Shown here piece after piece: positions 11,026 to 22,808 of a stretch of DNA of 64,000 nt (positions are counted from its first letter, which is position 1; the number at the start of each line of letters is the position of its first letter). The stretch is from assembly GCA_013368315.1 (NCBI GenBank), contig JAACJM010000092.1:248001-312000 (forward strand), given 5' to 3'. The translations under genes and the position numbers were made by a program. The notes under the pieces were generated by a model. The model was not told where the DNA came from. It ran no database searches and saw nothing but the letters and a program-made list of their open reading frames with translations. The DNA is from Tetrapyrgos nigripes. Its lineage: Eukaryota > Basidiomycota > Agaricomycetes > Agaricales > Campanellaceae.

Positions 11026-14000
11026 TCATCTAACCAAGCTGTCTATACCGTCAGGAATCTGCAAAATAAGAAAATGGGCAAAGTCAGACAAAGTATTCGG
11101 TACCGTACAGTGGCAAGTGACGCAGAATACCATAGAAAAAAAAAGGCTTACATGCCCATCATGTGTAGCTGCAGCCCTCCTATAACCCTGCAACGCCTCT
11201 CCGACAGTATAATGCTGCGTCCAGTTGGAAGCTAATCTGGCAGGTCGAGGATCCGGGTTTGATATTGCGAGTTTGATTTGCATGATAATGGCAGGGATGC
11301 TGTAACTCGGGAGCCAGCTTATGTACAAATGACATTAAAGGTGAAACAAGGGGAGAAAATAAAAGTCGCGAACACTCACCCGAAGAAGTGAGTAGGTCCA
11401 TACAAATAGAGCCACCTTCAAAGAAATTGTATTCGTCAGTTCAAGTCGCACTTTGTGGAGCCACTGAGACGCCTCCGCGGATGAAGGGTAGGAAGCGAGG
11501 AGTGATAATGCGGAAGAATGGAGGGCTCAGTGGAAAATCTGGCGGGAACCGAAGTTCAACCACAATCGAGTTGACTTTTCTGCAAGACGAAAACAAAACC
11601 CATCGTCAGCTTTTCCGAGAAACGGTAAAAAAAAAAAAACAAAACAAAAACAAACACCCACTCTTTCTTCATATCCTTCGCAATAACAATATCCTTATCA
11701 AAAGAACGCATCTCTACAATCCACTGGAACAAATTGTCCCCAATAAACTCTGGCGGCATGTACCACCCCAACTCTTTCAAACTCGTCGCCGAGTCTTGTT
11801 CTTTCAACATGGCCTTTAGCTCTCTGTGAAGCACTGCTGTTGCACCTCGATTAGCAGCTTGAGGAGCAGGGAGTAGCAGGGGCACGGCGTTTCTAACCCA
11901 GTCGTCAGCAGATTTGGCGTTGGCTTTGGCTTAGCCTTTGGATTTGGAGGATGCTGAGGCCTTGGAACCCGAGTGGTTGGAATCGGAAGGAAATGCGTCT
12001 ATCATTTTGATATCACTGTCTTCGTCAATGTATGCATCGCCATCCTCGTCCTCGTCCTCATTAATGACAATAACCTCCTTTTCCTTCCCTTTCCTGTTGG
12101 CATTCGCTGAAGGATCATAGTTGAAAACCTCTCCATCCGTCTCGTCATTTTCATCCTCCGTTGTCTGGGATTGGGCATGAAGAGCTTGAAGTAACTGGTC
12201 AAGTTGGAAACTTGGTTCAGGGACTGCGAGGGCCAAGTGAGGGCCTTTCCACTGAGAGTAATAACTTGAGTGGGGCCGAGTTCGACCTAAGGTACAGCTG
12301 TGTCGGTGGATTTGGATTTCTTCTTTGGATGAAGTGATGAGTTCACCAGTTTCTGAGTAATGAGCTCCTTTGACCAATAGATAGTGACTATATAGAGAGA
12401 GAAGGCATCAGTCAGTGGGTTTGACAGATACTACGAGGTGAGAGGGAAGGAAATGCTAGTATTACTCACCAAACAATCCAACTTGTATGTTGAACGACAA
12501 AATAAGGTTTATTACTGACAAACTCGTTTGGAAGATTGACAACCTCAGTGAGTGTGACACAACTTTGAGGACGTGAACGACTGTGCCTACATGTGGTAGC
12601 TGCGGCCGTGGCATAGTGACCCATTGAAACCTCAGCTTGTTTGGCTAGGTAGACGCCTACAGTAGTAGATGGGATCAGAAAGTCGTCAATAGAGGCTGAA
12701 GAACCACCGAAAGAGTCTTTCTTACCATTCCCATATGCCCTTCCATGAGTAACCATCTTGTACCAGAGCCCATTCTGAATAATGGAGTGCCAGTTGCGTA
12801 AAGGAGAACCGTCAAGTTGGTCAAGATCAGCATTAACTCTGTGAAAAGAAACTGAGCTACTCACGTATAACGAAGGGTACATTTTAGCATTAGCATCCCT
12901 GCTTTGTGCTTCCTCAGTAGCAGTCTTGAACTTGTCTTCAGTGTCAGGAGCATCAACGGTGAAGCTGTAAGGGGACAGTTTCCTTTTTACTTCCCTTCTC
13001 CTTTAGGACTTGTTTGTTCTCGTCTTATCTGGACTTCATTGACTTTCATTGACTTGTTTACCCCAGTTTCATCGTTTCATCATCCATCATTCATTGTTCA
13101 TCATTTTGATCTTTCATCATTCCACCTTTCTATTACTTTGTTTCAACTATACAGTTTTGCAGATCTTTTCCCAGGCCTTCATACGAGTATATATACCCCT
13201 TCCCTGCAGGCAAGTATCCTTGAGTTTTTCTCTTTGGATCTCCTCCTGCAGGTGCGTAGTATGTCAGCCTTGTATTTTCTAGTTCTGATTTATATATCTT
13301 TGGATCTCCTCCTGCAGTTGTTGAGTGAGTGCCTCACATGCCTGGAGTTGCCCTTACAGAAGCGGTATTGATGCCAGGTGGTGTCTCTAGAAGATGGAAG
13401 ATGAGGTCAAACTAGGCCACTGTATAATAAGAAAACGACATCTGTCTGCGTACCGATATGCTTAATATGCTCCTCACCACTTGTAATTTCTTCCAAATCC
13501 ACCAAACAAGAGCCAATGATCCTACAAAGGCAAAGATTAGTATCAACAGCAAAGATGAAAACCTCCAAGGCCAATAGACATACCATCTCAAAACCAACCA
13601 AGCAGCAGGCAAAATTTGCACATTCATCTCTTTCAACGTCGGCTTGGATTTCCCGCTTCTGACTTTGCGGTCAAGGTGTTTCCTATTAAAAAAACCGAGT
13701 CAGCGCTGACAGAGAATGACAGTAGCAGGATAGAAAAATAAGAATGGAAAGCAGACACCCACTTCATATCATCAATAGATGGCAAACTATCAATTAACAC
13801 TGTAATCGCTACCCTCCTCTTTCCCGTACTCAGCTCATCAAAGTCAACCAAACCATCTGGTCCTGCTCTTGGTTGCTTCAGTTCTACAGCACCAGCACCA
13901 GCACAGTCCCACCAGCAGTAGCAGCAGCAACCACCTCATTCAGAACAGGGACAACTCGATGAGTTGTAGGAGGTCGAACAATTTTTTTGGGGTCTACTGG

Positions 14001-15191
14001 GTTGACACAGAGACCAATACCAATGGGGAGGGGTTTGTCTAGGATGCCTTCAGCAGCAGAGGAGTAGGTGAGAGAGACAAGGAGGTTGCTGGTGCTGGAG
14101 TTGTGGATTATTTCGTGCTGGAAGAAGAAAATGAAGAGAAAAAACTGAAGACGGTAAGGAGATTTGCATAAAGGCTGGAGAAGAAGAAAGTTGAGGAGAG
14201 GAGGAGAAAAAGAGAGCTGGGAAATTTATATGCGTAGATAGAAGATGTGTACAGAGAGAGAAAGACTGAGTAGAACGACATACCTCTAAACTCAGCCCTA
14301 GACCAAAACTATAGTATTGGTAAGAACAAACCATGCTATCACACACATAGGGTTTGAGAGCCTCATAATCAGCTACTAGCTTGCGATGACAAATGACACA
14401 GTAGTGAGTGCAGGGCTATTATCCCCAAGAAAGCATTTCCACCAAACAGACAAGAGAGAAAAGAGGGAGAAAGAACAAGAGTCAGCAAAATGTTGAATAA
14501 TGACAGCAGCCAAAACATAAGATGCAAGGTGAAAAGGAATGCACCATGAAGACAAGATAACTAAACACTGTCAAGGGCAAATTGAGTTCCTGTTCACCTC
14601 CAGTCCCATTGACCTGCTGCAACGGATCATGGGGTAGCCTTCCACCCACACCCACACCTCCACTTCCACCCTTCCCATTTTCTTGTTCACCCCCCATCCT
14701 CCTCTCCTCCTGATCTGCCCCCTCAACCAGAGGAGTGTTGGTGAATGAGAGGGAATAGGAGGAGTAGCTGTGTGATTTGGGATAGTCTGATGTGTCAACA
14801 AGGACAGGGTTAGTTGGATGACGGAAGGAAGAAATAGACACACACACCAGAAACAAGTACACTGATGGCTAGGACCTCGGACTGCAGCTGTTCTTCAGCT
14901 CCTAGGGCATTGATGACAAGTTCCATGGAACTGCCATTGTCTCCAGGTCTGATTTCTGTAAAACACAGTCAGACAACGTCATCCAGTGAAGAAGATGGAT
15001 GTAGCGAGGTTGGAACAGCCAAGGAATGATAATGAAATGAAAACATGCACTCAAGACTTTGAAGCTTCTGCCCCACAAGCATCCTTCAAAAGACCCAAAT
15101 CTACACCAAACCTCTTCCTTCCTTTCAGCGTAGCATTCTTGCTGGACAGGGCAGAAAAGTCAAAGTTGGTAGAGGTTTCATTTGAGGTCAT
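11026..15191 (-). CDS. PARP catalytic domain fused to a UBE2Q-like E2 (UBC) domain; probably damaged
   Basis: Many-exon gene read from the minus strand. N-terminal pieces: about 15191-15057, 14955-14848 and 14786-14571 (GDYPKSHSY, Gly-rich linker). Then comes a Cys motif CVIC...CDSMVC with YQYYSFGLG near 14419-14285, about 14122-13880, and 13851-13590 with LPSIDDMK and PAAWLVLRW. The PARP part lies near 12962-12466 (FTVDAPD, GSPLRNWHSIIQNGL, HGRAYGNGVYLAK after removing an intron at about 12665-12733, VVNLPNEF). An acidic linker (12377-11931) follows, then the E2 domain 11885-11026 (VVELRFPPDFPLSP, catalytic-type Cys in GGSICMDLLTSSGW). The C terminus is IPDGIDSLVR. PARP-UBC fusions are known in fungi; the substrate is unknown. 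Oddities: the expected FHGS histidine motif is split or replaced (LDGS), an unusually long interval at 12977-13440, and a possible frameshift at a CAG/CTG-like repeat near 13880-13925. The 5' end is uncertain. Confidence 0.75.
13238..13318. repeat. Repeated 20-mer inside the long PARP-E2 interval
   Basis: CTTTGGATCTCCTCCTGCAG occurs twice (about 13231-13250 and 13299-13318). The repeat lies in a roughly 450-bp stretch between two PARP-region exons where other introns of this gene are about 50-70 bp, which suggests inserted DNA. Confidence 0.6.
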
Positions 15192-16546
15192 GGATGAGAC
15201 TGCGAAGAAAGAAACACACATTTAAAGCTGTTAACACAAGGGGTAACTGGGCTGTGAATCCATTACATAGGGTTGGTCAGTCGGTGTCTCCAGTGAGGTC
15301 TTAAAAAAAATTTATACCATATTTTTCTGTTGAGGTTTTGCAGTTCTCTGCTACTTCAAATCACTCAAAACTGTCCAAGAATGCCCTCAGTGGCTTTTAG
15401 AACCAATATACAAGGTGTATCATACCATTACAAATGTGTCATACACTAGAAAAATCAAATACCCAGTGGAACCTTTCATTGTCCACCTCATCACTAGCTT
15501 CATCCCTCAGTGTGTTGCTGCAATGGCTAACGATGTGAGTATCATGTTCTGGTGTGTACTAACGTGTTGCGTGCAAAGTGCACCAGAAAGTGACTAACTT
15601 GACAGTGAGATGATGAAACAATACTGGAGCTTGAAGATATGGCAGGAAGGCAGCTTGTACATATTTGAAGTGTATAGAAGTACAGATTAGTGTAGTATTG
15701 ACAGTGATAGAGCCTCATAGAGCCCTTTGGCATGTGTGAGCGGCCTCACTGTGTAGTCTTTGATATAGGTGCTTGCACCTTCAGAGGCCCCTCCACGCCC
15801 CTGGTTTTGCCTATTACTTATTTTGCAAAGCTTGCAAGTAAAGTGGAGGGCAACACCAGTGGTACAGAGAAAGGATGATGCGTACACCCACACGATCTAC
15901 CTTCCATATATGGTAGCTGGTCGGTTGGTTGGTCTCACAACTGATGGCTTAAAAAAATTTTTGACCTGATGTAACGGGTTCAAGTTCTGGGTACCCCTTG
16001 TGTTAACACAGACAAAGCATGGGTCTTACCTTCTGATTGACTGAGTTCCCAGCATTTATTGGGAATCGCGTCTGGTTCAAGATAAGAAAGAGATTCCAGA
16101 CGTGGATTTTTGTTGGGTGGCATAGGGAATGGTGGATGCATACAAGAACGTGCTTGACTCATTTACACCCCATGTCTAGTTTCACATGCTCCTGCACTTC
16201 TGCTAAAGCACCATCATCTCCAGGCTCCAGGCTGAGCTGGGCATCAGAAATCTGTGGGTACATGTGGGTACCTTTGAGTATTCAGTACTTCAGTACCCTT
16301 TGCTTATTATGTAGAATCATTGTTGATTAAGCCTTCTAATGAAAGAGTTGTGGGCCAGCGCCCAGGCCTCGCGAGTACGAGGCCAGAAGGTAATGTTGAA
16401 AATACAAGAAATGAAAATAAAAATGAATCATGTAGGTTTTCTAACTTGCAAAGAGGATGAAAAAAGGCAGTGAGAGTTGCAGCCCGGAGCTTAATAATAG
16501 GGGCAAGTGACAGAAAAAGACAGACAGGGAAAAAAATCAGGAGGCT
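15192..16546. other. Intergenic, no gene seen
   Basis: Presumed promoter side of the PARP-E2 gene, possibly with an additional 5' exon, since a TTCTTTCTTCGCAG acceptor-like site precedes the chosen ATG. Otherwise only short ORFs without coding character. Confidence 0.45.
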
Positions 16547-16580
16547 TTAAACATAGCCACACGCAGAAACTGAGTGTCTA
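16547..16580 (+). repeat. Dispersed TTTAAACATAGCCACACGC repeat
   Basis: Matches 19522-19590 and 62450-62516, which share TTTAARCATAGCCACAMGC and continue to CCTCATTTCATTYGGCCTCGTAATG. A further partial piece lies at about 18321-18352. It looks like the terminal segment of an interspersed element of unknown class. Confidence 0.7.
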
Positions 16581-16782
16581 GTGTTGCTGCAGGTCGAGTC
16601 CGAGCCCAACCCGGGTCATCGCTTATTTGGCTCAGGCCAGGCCCAGGTCAACTCGAGCCAGCTTCCCAATGCAGACATGGCCCAGGCCCTGGTCAGTAGT
16701 AGTAAGTATATCATCGCGCACAATTTTACACTTCAAATATAGTTTTATGCAACATTATGTATGACTATAAGTATCTAAATAT

Positions 16783-18340
16783 CTAAGGTGAATTAAAGGA
16801 TGCTTCTATAAGATTTAGTAAGTCGTCAACTTGACCTTTCATCAAAATCTCATGCAGTTCATTAGGGTTCCAGGTCAGTAGTTGTGATTCCATCCCGAAA
16901 TCCATCAGTTTCGGTACAGTACTTTTTGTCGTTCTCTTCTCCCATCTCCGAGGATTTGGCAACCCAACTTTTACAGAAGTCCAACCTGTCGTCATGATAC
17001 AAGTGCTTCACAATCTGCAAGACTTCCATTAAAACAGTAGACATTCGAGACCTTTTGTCAGTGTCAGTCTCCTTGCTGGATGAAAAAACGTGTTCACAGG
17101 GAACAGCTGACACTTGTGCGGGAAGCACATTGAGTGCCAGTCGAAAAAGACTTGGAAAATCTCTTTGTCGTAGTTTCTACAAGTAAATGAGTAATTGGTT
17201 TAGTAAAAGATTGGACAAGAAATACTTACATCGTCCCAAAACCGAATAAGATCAATGCTACTCTTCAATATCCCATCTGATACCCAAGAACGCAATTCAG
17301 CCTCTGCTAACTGACAATCCTCGGCAATAGCTTGAATTTCACAGTCTTCTTCACCCAAACTGGCATCAATAACTTGCTCTAGTTCTTCTGGGATCTCAGA
17401 CAGCGATCCATTTGAAGATGTAAGGGAAAGAGAGGCAGAAGAAGTGCGGGATAGTGTTTGGAGGGATTCAGTGAATTGATTGAGGTAGTCGAAGCCAGAC
17501 TGTAGTGCCCGCGCTGCATCAGAACCACCAATATCCACTGTAACTCGTCTGGGAGTCTTGGTTCTAATCTTCTCGTGCCTGATTGAGGTCCTATGCTTTG
17601 TCATCTAAAAATCCATTAGGGCTTAAAGATTCCTCGCCGCATTTTCATACTTACCACATCCAGGATTGCAGTCTTGGCATTGGAGATATCTTCTGCATTC
17701 CATTGTCCTTCAATCCATGTTAGCTTAGAAGTTGGATTGATAACTAAAGGCTCAAATCAACGATCATGGACAGAGAGATATGAAATAAGCTCTTACAAAG
17801 TGCAAATGCATACATATGCGTTGATCGAGCCTTATCAACATACTCATAGATCTTTCCAAGTGAAGAATCTATCATATGGGACAGCTGTGGGAGAACAATC
17901 TTGAGTGTCTTGAGGTTTGGGATAAGTCTCTCGTACAGTGGGAGTACAACAGCAAGTGTTGGTGTCTTCTTGCTAGACACAATCTCTTGAATAACGTGAA
18001 AGGTCTTGAGGTACAAGCAAATGTCGTTGAGAACAGTTATCTCAGAGTTCTTGACTAGAAGTGAGCAGATCTCTTCATTCTCAGGAAGCTGTGAAAACTC
18101 TTGAATTGCCTGTGATGCCTCTGTATTAGAGGCGAGAGTACTTGGATCTTAATAAAAACTCACTGGATACAATGATAGCATGCAATCAATCATTAAAAAC
18201 ACGGAAGACCACCGAGTGTCAACATCATGCAGCAGCACAATGACCTTGATCACATTCTCTTCATCATCCTCTGTAATTTTTACACCTGCCTCCTCCTTGG
18301 CCTTCAAGTCAGGGTTGAAAACTTGTCCTCATTTTATTTG
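16783..18340 (-). pseudogene. Decayed hAT-family transposase
   Basis: Minus-strand pieces in the order of a hAT transposase: LLHDVDTRWSS-FLMIDCMLSLYP (about 18290-18180), then a helical insertion region with TPTLAVVLPLYERLIPNLKTL and YVDKARSTHMYAFAL (18016-17790), then INPTSKLTWIEGQWN-type residues (about 17740-17690), then ILDVMTKHR (17604 region), and finally the dimerisation motif VLPAQVSAVPCEHVFSSSK...RMSTVLMEVLQIVKHL (about 17128-16970). These match the hAT catalytic core and hATC domain. No single frame joins them, some segments are missing, and no N-terminal BED finger or terminal repeats were found, so it is not active as it stands. Some interruptions may be introns, but the gene is read as degraded. 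Confidence 0.8.
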
Positions 18341-19618
18341 GCCTCGTAATACATCGTGTGGCGCGAACGGAGTTTGCCGGCAGTAGGTGCAGCCACCTGT
18401 TGTGTCAGAACTACTAATCGCTTGATACACTCGTCCATCTGGAATGGGTCAAGCAACTTAAACTTGCTCACGCAGAGGTTTAGCCGAGACACGACCCCGC
18501 CAATAAACATGACGGGGCCCGAGTGGGAATTTTTGACGACGGACGCTAAGGAGTACAGCCAGGCATGTAACTAAGTACTATGAGAGATAATAAGAAATTG
18601 AGAGTAAACAGAAATTGAGAGTAAACAGACATTGAGAGTAAATAGACAATGCATGAGTGCTTCCTCCCAGTTTGTTTATGATGTCAGGGTGAAAAACCTG
18701 GCCCCTATTCAGGCGTAACCGCACTGTGCCTATCAAGGTCTTAGCTGGGCTCAGGTAAAAACCCACGCTGCATGGGGAGTGACCCTACCACACCAACATC
18801 ACTGAAAGATCCTGCATGTCGGGTGGGAGAAATGAGGTGGGAGAAATGAAAAGAAATATGAGGCCATGATAATTAAGGAATCATGATGAATGGAATGGAG
18901 TATGTCAACCTTCCCGTGAGGAGAGAAGTAAGATGATATCTGAAGGCCACATAGTTAGTGAGGGTTAGGGATAAATTGAATAATACCTCGTGCGAGGCAA
19001 GGGCAGGTGGGAGGACCTCATGGAGGTGGTAGAGGGGTGGAGGAGCCCTCCAGTCTATCTGATCTCACCACCTTCGTCAAGGTGGATCACAGATGTGCAA
19101 GGAGGATTGGAGCCTTGTAGATGTACAAGGAAGGCAGTGTAGGTGATGGATTGGGGATGGAGGGTGGGTAAGAAAGAAAAAGATAGGAAAGGATAGAGAA
19201 TGATCCGAGCGTCCTCGGAGTGCGAAACGACGAGAGTGAGGACGTTCAACCTCACTGCTTGTAGATATATCGTCGTGTGAAACAAGTAGCGCAGTTTGAT
19301 CATTGAAACGCAATATGATACGTTCCTCCCAAAACTGCCGGAAATGAAACTCGGAGTCCATTCCGATCCATCGTCGTTCCACTGCACGATTAGACTATAT
19401 TAAATATATATCTTTAACCACGAATATTTCTTTCCGTCGGATCACACTAGCACAAAGCTGGAAACACAGCCCCACGGATCACTCCGGTCCAAACCCGTTT
19501 ATCGGACGGATAGATGGGACCGTTTAAGCATAGCCACAAGCAGAAGTCGAGTGTAATAAACTCAACCTCATTTCATTCGGCCTCGTAATGTAGTCCTGCT
19601 TCCCAGATGAGCTAATCA
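18341..19618. other. No gene seen; TE debris
   Basis: Contains a GAGAGTAAACAGA tandem (about 18600-18640) and, at 19522-19590, a copy of the dispersed TTTAAGCATAGCCACAAGC repeat. ORFs at 19055-19387 on the minus strand have no coding character. Confidence 0.45.
19522..19590 (+). repeat. Dispersed repeat, copy 2 of the TTTAAACATAGCC family
   Basis: About 69 bp running from TTTAAGCATAGCC to GGCCTCGTAATG. It matches 62450-62516 over its whole length and 16547-16580 over its first half. Confidence 0.75.
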
Positions 19619-20300
19619 CCAAGTTCTCACGCCTCGCTGGCAAGTGCCGTCGACTTCTTTTCCTTCCTACCTCCATGTTCTCGTCGACAAACCCTTCCTA
19701 AACTCACGCAAAACGTGTTGTATTCCATCTGCATCATTGAGCGATACGAAATAACACTTGATTCTTTGCTCAGTTCTACCTGGAACATAATCACATCAAG
19801 TATGCTTTCAGTGTGCAATCCAGCTCGAGTCACTGAGAACTTTATTGGAGGAAGTCAAGTAGTTTGATTTCTCTCAAAAGGACATGTCAGATAGACTATA
19901 TATTCCTAGAAATGAGACTCACAGTAGCTTTAAGAACGTCTTGTTTCTCGAACTCAGGTTTATATCACTCAGCGAGAAAGCAGATGGATTTGCTGTGTTA
20001 CCAGAAAGGGGCGGCAGCGTCAATGACAGAAGTCATCAAGCCCTCATCTGTAGACCAAAACAGTTCATTAGACGATACAGAGTACAAAACAACTAAATAG
20101 ACATACCAGTTTGTCATCTCTTGGACGCAACATCAGCAGTATAAAAAGATGAGGCGGCACCTGACGATAGACGGGGAAGGGGTCGAGGAGTTGTGGTTTG
20201 TGAGCCAGAACTGGATGCGACAGATGCCGAGTCTTGCAGAAACAGCCCGACTATAGACGAGAAGGTCAGTCCTGAACGCTGTTTCATTGTCGACAAGTGC
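19619..20300 (-). other. Possible degraded hypothetical gene
   Basis: Minus-strand open pieces (20296-20114 starting MSTMKQRSGLTFSS, a middle piece with STDEGLMTSVIDAAAP at about 20050-19985, and 19833-19627) could be exons of one gene. Plausible splice signals are lacking between the first two, so I treat it as doubtful. Family not recognised. Confidence 0.25.
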
Positions 20301-21041
20301 GCACCCCGAGTGGACTATGTTGTGAATGATATGAGTCAGTTGGCATGAGTAAAAAACTGGAGGTGGAAATTCTACGAACCTTGCTGATCTGGGTCAAGAG
20401 ACTGTCGTATCCCCTTTCAAGTTTGACGGACCCCACTACATTTCCAGATGAGTTTGTCCCTGTATCTATTTTTGTTTCTCTTTTCATTTCCTTTTTCCTT
20501 TTTTTTCTCTCTTTCTCTCCCATCCCATCCCTTCTACCTTCTAGCCATTTAGTCCTTCGACATCATTTCTCCAAATTCATATTTGTTTTCGGGCGGCCCA
20601 ATTTTGGGGTCACCGTGTTTGGCTAGAACTTTTATTCTTCTTTTATCTCTCTGCTCGAGATTAAGCGAAGGCGTCAACGATTAGATGAAATCAACTTGAT
20701 TACGTACACCGACGATGGTCTGAGGCGGTCTCATCGCCGAGGGACATTGAAGGATATTTTGCGGAAAGAACCAGCGCATGGCTAAGCCATGCACTATGCA
20801 CTACTATCTGTCCGTGTAGTATATTGCCGCAGTAAGCATTGCTTGAGAGCTTGGGCTTCAAACCGTAAGACATGGTTGCCAGGGAGGTGGAGATAGCTTT
20901 GCTTCGTCTAATTCTAAATAAGGTAACGGGGCGTTACAGGCCACCAATACTAATAGGAGGGGATAAACGCTCGAAACTGTGAATAACATGCTGACATAGA
21001 ACATTGACCATACATTCATCTATAGAGATACATCTACATTT
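20301..21041. other. Intergenic, no gene seen
   Basis: Pyrimidine-rich stretch at about 20460-20560 and AT-rich sequence. Should contain the 3' UTR of the minus-strand gene ending at 21042. Confidence 0.5.
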
Positions 21042-21981
21042 TCACCCTTTCACACCCAGTGTGCCCATATACCCTCCCGTCAAAATATCCTTCGCCAATG
21101 CCTTCGTCGCATTCATCGTCTGAACAAAGATCAAGATCCCAATACTAACCCTCGCAACTCCAAGCTTCGCAAGCTCATCCACTGACAACCCTCCAGCATC
21201 CTTCGGATTCAAAAGAACCGACAAACGCCCATCAAACTCCTTCACAAGTCTCCTCACATTCTCCGAACTCGTCCCCCCAGGAGCGCCCCCAGACCAAACG
21301 AAAATCGTCGTAGGCACATCAGTGGCCAAATACGCCTTTCCACGAGCAACAGCTTCATCAATATCCTGGCCAGACCGGTCATGAACGAAAGACGCATCGG
21401 TACGGACGTTGAACACGAAATCAGGAACTCCAAGTTCCGTCGCTACTTTTTTGGCTTGCAGAATCCGGTTCTTCATCTCTTCGACAGAGTACAACTTGGT
21501 CTTCTTCGTCGCAGGGTCATAGTACGAATCTTCGATGTTACAACCGACTGCGCCTAGTTCGATGATTTTTTTCATGGTTTCGGAGAGTTTGGAGCCGTGG
21601 CCGTCGAGGATATCGCAGGAGAGTGGGATTCCGAGGGCTTTGTTGGCTGTAGGGTCTGTGGATTTAACGACTTTGCTGATGCGAGCTAGGGCTTCGGCGT
21701 GGACGTCAAGAGTCAAGGTTTGATCGGTTAGGCCATTGGCGCTGGCGACGGCGTAGGAAGACGTCGCGATGGCTTGTATCTGGGGACGTGGATAATGCGG
21801 TTCTCAGCATGACGGTACCAAAAGCAATGGAAAGTCAATTTCGGGATGTACGTACCTCTGGACGAAGAGACAACATGGCATTGGTGGAAGCGCAATCGTA
21901 CACATTCGTGAGTATGAGTGGTTTTCCTGGTACGTGGAGGGAGGCGAAGTGTTTTGCGAGCTGGTTTAGTTTGGAAGACAT
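21042..21981 (-). CDS. Isocitrate lyase / PEP mutase family protein
   Basis: Exons complement(21042-21779, 21856-21981), one 76-bp intron with GTACGT donor and CCCCAG acceptor, 287 residues. Start at 21981 gives MSSKLNQLAKHFASLHVPGKPLIL, the usual beginning of this family, followed by NVYDCASTNAM, SYAVASANGLTD, CDILDGHGS and the acidic metal-binding stretch NIEDSYYD, then VFNVRTDA and LLNPKDAGGLSVDELAKLGVARVSIG. The fold is a TIM barrel that makes or breaks C-C or C-P bonds with Mg2+. Fungal members of this size resemble phosphonomutase/2-methylisocitrate-lyase relatives; the substrate cannot be told from sequence. Intact. The DGHGS stretch instead of a typical ADxExG variant leaves the exact reaction open. 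Confidence 0.9.
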
Positions 21982-22808
21982 GATGGTGTACGATTAGTTT
22001 GCGATGGTCAACACTTGAGCTATCTCTGTCGATTTCGAGACGAGGATTGCTCGTTATAAGGAGAAAGTTTCAGTTGTTTCGGGATCTAAATGGATTGATC
22101 GAGCTGAGAGCTGAAGCTGCATTTTGGAAAAGTTGGAGGGCTGACCATGATGAATGCGTGACGTTAGGAGTCACTGTAGGTCCGGAGAGCAATTTCTGAG
22201 TCATGCATCAATAAGAATATTAAAAACTTAGAAATCACTCTCACCACCCCCCGGGCTCTTTAGCGTCGAGTCTAATAGAAGCGATCTGTCGCTGTCGCTG
22301 ATTCATCATACTTAGTGAGGACGCATAGAGTTCGGTTATGCCAATGATGTATTGCATTGAGTCACTATTAGTTTTAAGTGAAAGACGGAATCAGAAGTGC
22401 CTCTACGGACCTCCGCAAGTCAGGTTCCTATAGAAGACTCCTAGTTAACGTGCCAGTGAACAACACGGTCATTCGCGTTCAAACGGGCTTCCGTATTACA
22501 ATGTGCCACCTCAATATCTAATGGGCAAATTAAATTCAGGTCCCAGTACCACTTGTCGTTCGAGGCGCTTGAGCAGTCCATGTTGTTTGAACGCGTACGC
22601 TAGATGTCTGGTATGGTGTTCAAAGTGTTTTAAAAAATCATTTTTCCAACATTTTCCGACACTGCGAAAGTTTACCGATTCTGCGAAAGTTTACCGACTT
22701 TCCAAGTTTGGCAATTGGCCCTTTAACAAGGCTCCTGGGGTTTTGAATGTCCCCCCAATTGAATGCATCTTTAGGGAAATCCGCTCTGTTCAAAAATCGT
22801 CGAAAAGG
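21982..22808. other. No gene seen; includes a short tandem repeat
   Basis: Likely promoter of the PEP-mutase-like gene up to about 22200. CTGCGAAAGTTTACCGA is repeated in tandem at 22662-22678 and 22681-22697. The sequence changes abruptly into the duplicated ZZ-gene fragment at 22809. Confidence 0.5.
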
